Of a stretch of 64,000 nucleotides of DNA, positions 56,801 to 64,000 are shown in pieces (position 1 is the stretch's first letter; the number at the start of each line of letters is the position of its first letter). The translations under genes were made by a program, and so were the position numbers. Origin of the DNA: Takakia lepidozioides (Eukaryota > Streptophyta > Takakiopsida > Takakiales > Takakiaceae); assembly GCA_030704615.1 (NCBI GenBank), contig CM060731.1:38378001-38442000 (forward strand), written 5' to 3'. Below the pieces are notes generated by a model, which ran no database searches, was not told where the DNA came from, and worked only from the letters and a program-made list of their open reading frames with translations.

Positions 56801-57140
56801 GAGGGTTACATGGTGGTGAGGGTTACAAAGGGTCACAGAGGGTTACATGGGTTACAGAGGGTTACATAAGGGGTGAGGGCGACACTCTGCGGTGTTACAG
56901 AGGGTTACATGGGTTACAGAGCCACAGAGGGTTTGTGAGGGTTACATGGAGTGAGGGTTACATGGGATGAGGGTGACACTCTGCGGTGTCACAGAGGGTT
57001 TGTGAGGGTTACGGAGGGTTACATGGTGGTGAGGGTGACACTCTGCGGTGTTAAAGAGGGTTACATGGTGGTGAGGGTTACAGAGGGTCATGGGGTTATA
57101 TGGGTTACAGAGGGTGACATGGTGGTGTGGGTTACACTCG
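53819..57140 (+). repeat. Right subterminal array of GGGTTACA-type units
   Basis: Degenerate from 53860 and dense from about 54240, the array repeats GAGGGTTACATGG, GTTACAGAGGGTCACAGAGG and GGGTGACACTCTGCGGTGTT. A higher-order unit of roughly 350-410 bp recurs at least five times between 55040 and 57010. Each copy contains GTTACAGAGCCACAGAGGG and TTTGTGAGGGTTACGGAGG. The array is the inverted counterpart of the left array and about 1 kb longer. Confidence 0.9.
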
Positions 57141-57397
57141 GCGGAGTTACAGAGGGTTACATGGGGGGTGATGGTTGAACCCGGGGCGGGGGTTACAGGA
57201 ACTGGCGGACTGGTGTCGCAGAATGACGACGCAGGGGCCGATGACGCGCCTGGGCGACGACGCCGATGGGATGAGGGCGGGGGTGGGGAGGGATTGACCG
57301 AGCCCAGCCGGCTGCCTTTCGATGTACCGGCGGTACGGGTGTCAGGGCTGGACTGACGCGCTTGCATTAAGTTCTTACATTATTCCTATTATCTTCC
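57141..57397 (-). repeat. Right terminal inverted repeat
   Basis: This is the reverse complement of the left repeat. The outer 45 bases (57353-57397) are identical to 39940-39984. Further in, the right copy has an extra segment with CGACGACGCCGATGGGATGA and GACGACGCAGGGGCCGATGA that the left copy lacks in part. Confidence 0.92.
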
Positions 57398-57406
57398 ATC
57401 AACAAC
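57398..57406 (+). repeat. Right target site duplication of the MULE
   Basis: ATCAACAAC directly follows the right terminal repeat and equals 39931-39939. Confidence 0.93.
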
Positions 57407-58871
57407 AATCATCTGGGCTACATGCCACTATTCAGTTTTACAATTGCAAATCAGCAAAGTGCTCTACAAGGGGCCCAATTAAACTTGGGCATGTATGTAT
57501 GAAATCAAATCAAACAGTTGCTGGGTAAGTTACTTATTTCCAAGCGATATGCACAACCCAAAATCTAGATACTACCCACCTAATCTAGAACCTCAGCCTA
57601 CCCAAGGAAAGCATGTGGTGAAGCAGCGATCATCAGCAGAGACGTGGGGGAAGAAAGAGAGAGAGTGCATGTCAACGCCCACACATGGCAGTGGCATAAT
57701 GGGTACAGAGATTCAAGCCACAGTGTGGATCAGGATTCAGACTCCCGTGATAACACATCCACCGAGGTAGTGGGCCCCTGGGAAAGTTGATAGGCTGATC
57801 TTTTCATGTTTATCGCCACATTTATGGTTGTACCTTAGCACCCCACGGATATGCGTTGCTTGGGAGGAAATCAAATCGATTTGCTTTGTTTCCCGGGCCT
57901 GTTGTAATGTGTGGACTGTGAAAATGCACACGAGGTGGGCTTTGTACTAAGCATCCGAGGAAATTGTGCTTTCTCTAAAAGAGAAGGAGTGAAACGAAGA
58001 GGAACGAAGAGGGTGTTTCGCTAGTGAAAAGTAGCTCTCAGAAATTATCATTTGAGCAACGTGGGCGGAAGAGCACATGTAGGCCTCAGTTCAGCGACCC
58101 AGCTCAACTGCCATATCACACCAGTCAGAGTCTTACAGTGTTATATGCAGTTGCATCAGATGTGAAGTTCCATGGAAGCTGCAAAGTCACCCACACTCTC
58201 TTATCGTTTCCAAGTCAATGTGCGGGAGAAGTAGACTTTGGTGAGGGAGACGTGGCTGAGAGGCGGCAGTCAGATGGTGGTGCTACAGTAATGCGAGCAG
58301 TTAGCAAACGGTGGGCCAATGAAAGCGCTAGATTCTTGGACAGTTGCAGTGCTTGTGGGCAGATTCTTGCATCTTCTGGGTCCCCTTGTGGCGGCCGCTG
58401 CCATCGCAGGCGTTGGGTAGTGGAGGGAATTCTCAAGACGTGGTTTTGTCCCATTCCTGGACTCAAGCTGCTGCTTGATGCTTCATTTTTCTGCTCTTTG
58501 AGTCTCTGGTTCTTTTTGTCTGTCGAGCAGTATGGTCATCCCAACTGTTTCATTCATCGCAGGCTGCCGCACTCTGCGTGAGAGCTCCGGAGATGGAGCA
58601 CGTTGAGACGCTCAGGTCTTCAATCCGGACAGGAACGAGAGAGAGATCGAGATAGAGACAGAGATTGGGACGTAGACAACTTGCGATATCAATCCCAGCG
58701 ATTGAATCAAGCAAGGCTCGGCTTGCATTAACCACACCCTACGTAGGTGGGATACATGTTGACAAGGGTGTTGAGTAGAGGAGATAGAGGCAGATCAAAG
58801 GGCATTCAACCCAACTGGCCTGTACTTGCCAATAGGGAGCTTGCCTGAGACTCTGCATTGGACGAAAGAGG
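57407..58871. other. Region between the MULE and the alpha/beta hydrolase gene
   Basis: Positions 58024-58581 (+) form a 185-codon frame with no domain I recognise. It is Cys- and Ser-rich and ends with a hydrophobic stretch (LLLDASFFCSLSLWFFLSVE). It is likely part of the hydrolase gene's leader or chance. No other gene is seen. Confidence 0.3.
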
Positions 58872-59517
58872 ATGCCATTCTGCGACGTAGAAGGGTATGT
58901 TGAGCAGGATGCGACTGGAAACTCCAGTCATGAGAGTGTGCGACTCTTCTATCAGCTATATGGTCATGCGGATACCAAGGTGTTGCTCATAACTGGTGCG
59001 CCCTCACACCTTCACTACATTGGCCATTTTTTTCTTGGTCCAGTAGTGCCTTGATGATTCTCCAATCAGAAGTATGTATTTGTAGATCGCGCTATCCGCA
59101 AAGAGAGATTGTTGTATCGAGAAGCCTAAGCCGAGTAATGTATGACAGGTGTGGCAGCCACTCATGATTCGTGGGGTCCCCAATTGGTCGGTCTGTGTGG
59201 CACCGATGTACCGAACGACCAAGAAGAACGGAAGACTGCAATTCCTGTCAGAGACGGTGATGGGGATCATGCAGAAGATAATATGAGCGCGTCCGGAAGG
59301 AATTCGATCGGTGATGGCAATACACAAACAGAGGAGACAGCTACTTCCGGATATGGAGTGCAGGTGTGCACCTTTGACAACCGAGGTGTTGGGCGAAGCT
59401 CCAAACCGAGACACAAACATAAATACACGTAGGAAACGTGCACCCCGACTGTTTCTAGACTATTCTGATCTCATCAGATTCGTTGCAAGCTAATTATCGC
59501 AGCTTTTGTCTGACCCT

Positions 59518-59561
<44 letters not shown>

Positions 59562-62500
59562 GGTGACAGGCTCGCACCAACAAACTATCGTACTATCATG
59601 GTGTCCTCATTACTTGCTAAACTGTTTGGGGCAGTAGTGGCCATGGAACTGGATGATTGGGCTGAGTACTCTCGCATTCGTGCTGAGGGACAGGCTGGTT
59701 TCCATCGCAACAGATCCACTATTGACCACATCTTCACTCTTCAGGTTATGGTGGAAAGTGCACGCTATGACAAAAGAATGGTCTATGTTTGCTTCGTGGA
59801 CTTTCACAAAGCCTTTGATTCAGTTCCTCGGGACCTTCTCTTCCAACGGCTCCATAGAGTGGAAGTCCCTCCAGACATCCTTTGTGCCATCTCTTCTATG
59901 TATGAGATTGTCACTGGCATGGTCAACGTCGCTGGTGAATTCTCAGCCGAGATCCACAGCAACATTGGAGTCAAACAGGGCTGCCCCTTTCACCTACCCT
60001 GTTCGGGATCTACATTGACGCCTTGGAGAATTACATATCAAAAAACCATGGGGTTGGGGTCCCATTGGATGGGGGACCAACCCAATCAGATCTCCTCTAC
60101 GGTGATGATGTTGCCCTTTTGGCACAATCCCTGGTCTTTCTGCAACGCCATCTCAAAATTTTGGAACAGTTCTGCAAAGACTATGGGATGCAAGTCAATC
60201 TTAGCAAGACCAAGATCATGGTCTTCAATGGCCAGGCTGATCGTAGATTCAGGAAATTGAGATTGTGAAATCATACCGGTACCTGGGTCTGGTTATCCAC
60301 TCCCCCAAGTTTCACTTTGCAGCCACTGCCTTGGACGGATTGACTAAAGGTAAGGTGGCCTCCGTCCGCCTTCAGGCCAAATGCAAGCAAATACATCTGC
60401 GGCATCCCCCGACCAAAAAGTGGCTGTTTGACACCGTTGTCAGCCCTGCTACTATCTATGGTTGTGAGTTCTGGGCACCTGGTGTCCCTGTCTCCTGGTG
60501 GGAAAAGAATTTGGAACCATTACAGTCATCTTTTCTCCAAGCAATGCTTGGCGCCAGGAGCACAACTCCATCTCAGATCCTAGGTGCAGAGTTCGCATGT
60601 GTACCATTGCAATCCGAGGCCCTCTTCAGGCTTACAATCTTTCTCCATAGATTGCAGGCCAAGGGCTAGTGGCAAGGGCCCTCACAACATCTATGAGGCT
60701 CAAAGCTGCAGGTTTCAGGAACTCCTGGTATGCTTGAGTGGACAGTTTATTTCAACGTAACGGACTTTCTACTGCTTTCCTATTACCAATGAACCCAGAT
60801 GAGGTGGACATCACATCCCGACATGACCGCAACAGACTCATTCGGAGAGAGCTTATGGAATTACATGTCAAGAGAACTTGGAAGCTACCCAATCTCACGA
60901 CAAAGCTCCACTTCTATCGAGAGACATTCTTGGTGCTCCGCGATGATAGAATCTTGAGACCAAATTACCTTTCAGCACCCTTATCTCCTTCCCTCCTGAG
61001 GGCATTGGGGTGGTTCAGGGTGGGTTCCCACAACCTACGGATAGAGACTGGCAGATGGGAAAACCTGCAACGGGATGACCGCCTATGTCCAGCTTGCATA
61101 GTACGCAGCAAGGAAATTGAAACTGAAGAACAGTTTTTCTTCTACTGCCCTCTATACTACGAGATCCGTGGGAGATTCCACTGTTTATTCAGTGGAACCC
61201 AAACTCTCACTGATGTCTTTCACTATGAGGATAAAAAATGCTTGGCAGCCTACCTACACGAGGCCTTCACCCTTAGACAATCGCTAGAACATTAATTGTG
61301 GTTTCTGGATTTGTTCCTCTCTCATGTGTTCTTCCATTTTGTCCCATAAGCTCTATGAGCTTTCCACGTACGTTATAAAGCACCGTTTAATTTCATTTCA
61401 TTTCATTTCTACCAATAGAATGTACTCATAAGACGTTGTTTGCCGTAGCCTTGTGGCCATTGAGACTGGTAGGTGGGACAACCTGCAACGTGAGGATCGC
61501 CTGTCCTCTCCCCTTGAGCTGGAAATAACATTGAAATCAAAAGTGAAGGACATTTCTTCTTTCACTGTCCTCTCTACTATGAGATCCGTGGGAGATTCTA
61601 CTGTCTATTCTGAGATACCCAATCTCTCACATAAGGCTTCCATTACTAGGATCAGAAATGTCTAGCAGCATATCTGCATGAGGCGTCGACTCTTAGACAA
61701 TCCCTTGGACAATAGTTGTTTCTGGGCCGCTTGTGGGGGGAAGGGGGGGTGTCTATCTTTTTTCTTCATGCTTTCTCTTGTCCCATAAGCTCGGCTACGG
61801 CAAACAACCTCTTATGAGTACAATCTCTTGTCCCATAAGCTCACTGAGCTTTCAGCAGACGTTATAAGTATCATTCCACGTCTCTCTTTTTCTCTTGAGA
61901 TTGGCACATACCTTGATAAGACATGAGGATGGGATTCGCCCAGCTTGCACCATGCAAGAACTGGAGACCTATCATCATTATTTATCTCCTAACCAGCTCA
62001 TTCTATCTGCTCGCTATTTCATCACAGGCTGTTCAATATCTGGCAGAGGTATTAGATTTGGATACAAAATGCGCAGCTTGCCTTCATGAGACGCCCGTCT
62101 TCATGCAGCACTCTAGGCATGGCTTTGTTCTTTATGTGTGCCTGTCCTATAAAGACTGCTTAGGTACTCATCATTAGCAAGCTAACTTGCTGACAGACAC
62201 CAGGATGGGGCTGTTTTGAACCTGAACTGCTGAAGTGAAGATGATTGGACCATTCAAACAAAACTGGACTTCAAACTATGTGTCCCAACATGGAAGTTAG
62301 AAGTTTGAGTTTCTTTCTCCTAAGAACATGTAGTGAACTAACTGAGAAACGTAGAAAATTTTCTTATATGTACTCTAATTTGGTGGCATCACCTCACAAC
62401 CGTCACCTCCCCCTCCCCATGCAGGTCCAGTGACCATTCCTGCCTTATTTCTTATTAAGGTCAAGTTAACAAGGAGCTTGAGAAATGAAGGATCTTGAGA

Positions 62501-63857
62501 AATGCTTTCTTGTGCTGCAGTACAACAGTAATGGCAAGGGATGCACTAGCTTTGATGGATCACTTGGGGTGGCAAAAAGTTCATGTGGCTGGGCATTCCA
62601 TGGGTATTAACTCATTTCTCCCTTCCGTTCCAGTTCCTCTTCCACTTGCGTTTTATTCTCTTTCCCTCTCTTTTTGCTGCTGACACAGCCATTGCCCTAA
62701 CTTGGTAATTAGAATGTTCAAATGGTAACACGCATCTTTCTGCTGTTTCTTCCCTCCAGGGGGTATGATAGCATGCAAACTGGCAGCCATCGCGCCGGAT
62801 CGCATCATATCCTTGGCTCTCATCAGTACCACAGGGGGTGGATATGAGTGCTTGCCAAAGGTACTTTCCATGTCTGCCTCCCTGTTTCTGCTGACACAGC
62901 CCTTTCTATTGCTTCTATTGCAGTGTTGAGAGGGTTATTGCTCTGATATGCACGTTTTTAAGGCCGGGGTTACTTGTGCTTGTGCCATCTGGGTTAGAAT
63001 GGGCAATTTATGATGCAGTGGATCTTCTTACCTTTCTATTGATATATCGTATGGTGTGTTCCAGCTTAACAAGAAGATGTTTTCCATTGCCTATCGCTTT
63101 ATTCGGGCAAAAACTCCAGAAGAAAGGGCGCATGTTGACCTTGACACTCATTATACCCAGGTGAGCTACTTACCAAATCCACTACATGGAAGTCGTGAGA
63201 GGGGAGTAGTATGAAGTTACACAAAAGATGTGAATAAATGCCCTTTCATAGTGATGAAATGTGGTGTGGAGTGCAGGACTATCTGAACACGGTTGTTGGT
63301 GGAGAGAAACGGAGAGCTGTGCTTTACGAGGTAGGGATGGCAGCCAATGAAAATAAGTGCCCTTTCATAGTGATGAAATGTGGTGTGGAGTGCAGGACTA
63401 TCTGAACACGGTTGTTGGTGGAGAGAAACGGAGGGCTGTGCTTTACAAGGTAGGGATGACAGCCATGCTGCCTATCGTCTTGTGATGATTCTGTCTCTTG
63501 GCAAATGCACACTAGTAGCAGTTCTGCTAGCTTTCACCGTGGTGAAGATTTTCTTGTCATGTTTGTGTATTATGCCAGAAATACCTGCAGACACTCTCTT
63601 CTGCTCTGCGGGCTGAACTGTCTGACCTGACTTTATTTGTTACACTAAAGGTCCTGTGGGTTGCTTTATCTTGTGGATCTTGACTTCACATTTTGGGTGG
63701 GTTTGTAGGAGTATGTGAGGAATCTGTCAGCAAGTGGGATGCAGCCTCGTCATGGGCTCGATGGACAGTTCAATGCCTGCTGGACCCACCATGTTGCGTC
63801 CCATGAGATTGAAAAGATACGCTCTTCTGGCATCATTGTTGGAGTCATTCACGGCAG
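58872..63857 (+). CDS. Alpha/beta hydrolase superfamily protein, 3' end beyond the window
   Basis: It resembles the plant alpha/beta-hydrolase group of Arabidopsis At5g53050; the substrate is unknown. Exons are 58872-58995, 59149-59428, 62521-62603, 62760-62860, 63065-63160, 63277-63330 (with a duplicate at 63396-63449) and 63709-63857. All phases agree. Landmarks are GVAATHDSWGPQLVGLCGTD, FDNRGVGRSSKP, ARDALALMDHLGW, the nucleophile elbow VAGHSMGGMIACKLAA, LALISTTGGGYECLPKLNKK, RAKTPEERAHVDLDTHYTQ and GLDGQFNACWTHH. The final visible exon ends in IIVGVIHG with a GC donor (AG|GCAAGA); the C-terminal part with the catalytic His is not in the window. Exon 2 carries an extra hydrophilic insert of about 45 residues (NDQEERKTAIPVRDGDGDHA onward). 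The large second intron (59429-62520) hosts LINE-A. Confidence 0.9.
59520..59559 (+). repeat. (CT)n microsatellite at the LINE-A 5' junction
   Basis: About 19 CT units lie directly before the truncated LINE-A copy. It may have served as the insertion site or be a remnant of a LINE-B tail. Confidence 0.75.
59560..61409 (+). mobile_element. LINE-A non-LTR retrotransposon, 5'-truncated and frame-broken, in a hydrolase intron
   Basis: The element encodes the reverse transcriptase core: QAGFHRNRSTIDHIFTLQVM, VCFVDFHKAFDSVPRDLLFQ, IGVKQGCP and the catalytic LLYGDDVALLA, then VNLSKTKIMVFNG. After this come the thumb/C-terminal region (YRYLGLVIHSPKFHF) and a zinc-knuckle end (CPACIVRSKEIETEEQFFFY, EIRGRFHCLFSGTQTL). 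Frame changes occur at about 59990, 60265 and 60670, so it is not active. The endonuclease and ORF1 are missing at the 5' side, where a (CT)n run (59520-59559) adjoins. The 3' end is TTATAAAGCACCG plus an ATTTC-repeat tail. It lies in the sense orientation of the host gene. Confidence 0.9.
61411..61461 (-). repeat. Inverted LINE-B tail
   Basis: On the minus strand it reads TGGCCACAAGGCTACGGCAA then ACAACGTCTTATGAGTACAT, the LINE-B 3' end. It is wedged between the LINE-A tail at 61409 and the next LINE-A fragment at 61462. Confidence 0.75.
61462..61885 (+). mobile_element. LINE-A 3' fragment interrupted by a LINE-B tail
   Basis: The fragment starts with GAGACTGGTAGGTGGGACAA (coding RIETGRWDNLQRED-like sequence), has damaged YYEIRG codons and ends in CATAAGCTCACTGAGCTTTC and TTATAAGTATCATT. 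Its tail is split by the 31-bp insert at 61793-61823. Confidence 0.8.
61793..61823 (+). mobile_element. 31-bp LINE-B tail insertion with 19-bp target duplication
   Basis: The insert starts GGCTACGGCAAACAACCTCT and ends ATGAGTACAA. The 19-base sequence TCTCTTGTCCCATAAGCTC occurs exactly on both sides (61774-61792 and 61824-61842). This is a direct record of target-primed insertion of an extremely truncated LINE-B transcript. Confidence 0.88.
61886..62520. other. Remainder of the large hydrolase intron
   Basis: No gene or named repeat was recognised here. The stretch ends in a normal acceptor (TTGTGCTGCAG) at 62520. Confidence 0.5.
63230..63468 (+). repeat. Tandem duplication of a hydrolase exon with its flanks (period 119 bp)
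   Basis: The unit CCCTTTCATAGTGATGAAAT ... GCAG, the 54-bp exon and the following GTAGGGATG donor occur twice, at 63241 and 63360. The exon copies encode DYLNTVVGGEKRRAVLYE and DYLNTVVGGEKRRAVLYK and differ by two bases. Both keep acceptor and donor and are phase 0. Confidence 0.92.
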
Positions 63858-64000
63858 GCAAGAAAACCTTGCACCATCTTGCATCCTTGTGTGTATCTCT
63901 CGCCGTCACTCTGTGGGCCCTTGCTAATCATACGAGTCTGTGATGGAGAACCAGCCTCATAAAATGATCAGTGGGCGGGATTATGAAGGAAGTGTGAGTG
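63858..64000 (+). other. Beginning of the last visible hydrolase intron
   Basis: After the GC donor no further exon of the hydrolase is recognisable before the window ends. Confidence 0.5.

Larger units (their letters stand above)
39940..57397. mobile_element. 17.46-kb Mutator-like element (MULE) carrying Ulp1-type protease and MURA-type transposase genes
   Basis: The element is defined by a perfect 9-bp target duplication and terminal inverted repeats of about 250 bp, the outer 45 bp being identical. From left to right it contains:
- left repeat and a subterminal array of TGTAACCC units to about 42320;
- a degenerate antisense zinc-finger gene copy;
- a zinc-finger gene (43623-44168);
- a Ulp1 (C48) protease gene on the plus strand to 48976;
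- a spacer of GGGTTACA units;
- a DDE transposase gene on the minus strand (50360-53818);
- the inverted right array and the right repeat.
MULEs that carry Ulp1-like genes are known in plants (Kaonashi/KI-type). The transposase gene shows two apparent frameshifts and the protease gene one, so it may no longer be autonomous unless these are sequencing errors. Confidence 0.93.

Noticed and set aside
40187-57140. Interstitial telomere repeat, because GGGTTA resembles telomeric TTAGGG
   Set aside because: The unit is GGGTTACA with variable spacers, not a TTAGGG or TTTAGGG tandem. The arrays are inverted and lie exactly inside transposon termini.
55116-57356. Plus-strand frames in the right array (VTLCGVTEGYMVVRVT-like)
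   Set aside because: Mirror-image artefacts of the inverted array, as above.
1-64000. tRNA, rRNA and other structured RNA genes
   Set aside because: I saw no convincing cloverleaf, rRNA segment or snRNA on either strand by eye; a covariance search would be needed to exclude them.

Overview
The window looks like nuclear DNA of a land plant that keeps swimming sperm, so a bryophyte, lycophyte or fern. The genes have many short exons with GT-AG introns of about 0.1-1.5 kb. The families are plant ones (plant URH-type nucleoside hydrolases, a DUF688 protein, an F-box/kelch-like protein, an Arabidopsis-type alpha/beta hydrolase). One gene codes for a coiled-coil protein that resembles basal-body/axonemal proteins (BBOF1-like), which flowering plants would not need. 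No bacterial, organellar or viral gene blocks were seen.

Layout of host genes. Two paralogous 9-exon nucleoside hydrolase genes stand head to head: URH-A on the minus strand (2636-7997) and URH-B on the plus strand (15799-19980). Both reading frames close across all nine exons. The 7.8 kb between them is a graveyard of small DNA transposons (a hAT-type element with 8-bp target duplications, a Tourist-like element) and decayed LINE pieces. Then follow an F-box gene (22405-25258, +), an intronless DUF688 gene (26597-29368, -), a poorly resolved 3.5 kb stretch, the BBOF1-like coiled-coil gene (32942-39478, +) and, at the right edge, an alpha/beta hydrolase gene (58872 to past 63857, +). The hydrolase gene carries a tandem duplication of one exon and a large intronic LINE.

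The dominant feature is a 17.46 kb Mutator-like element (MULE) at 39940-57397. It is bounded by a perfect 9-bp target site duplication (ATCAACAAC) and by terminal inverted repeats of about 250 bp whose outer 45 bp are identical. Inside are two inverted subterminal arrays, about 2.1 and 3.1 kb, built of a GGGTTACA / GGGTGACAC octamer-like motif. The element also encodes a zinc-finger protein, a Ulp1-type (C48) cysteine protease and, convergently, a MURA-type DDE transposase with a SWIM zinc finger. The same octamer fills the element's introns and intergenic space. It even runs through the coding sequence of the protease gene, where it is read as Gly-Asp-Thr repeats. This is the most unusual system in the window.

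Two non-LTR retrotransposon families account for most other repeats. LINE-A ends in an (ATTTC)n-like tail and its best copy sits in the hydrolase intron. LINE-B ends in ...CTTATGAGTACATTCTCTCT and explains most of the (CT)n tracts. A 31-bp LINE-B tail has inserted into a LINE-A copy with a perfect 19-bp target duplication.
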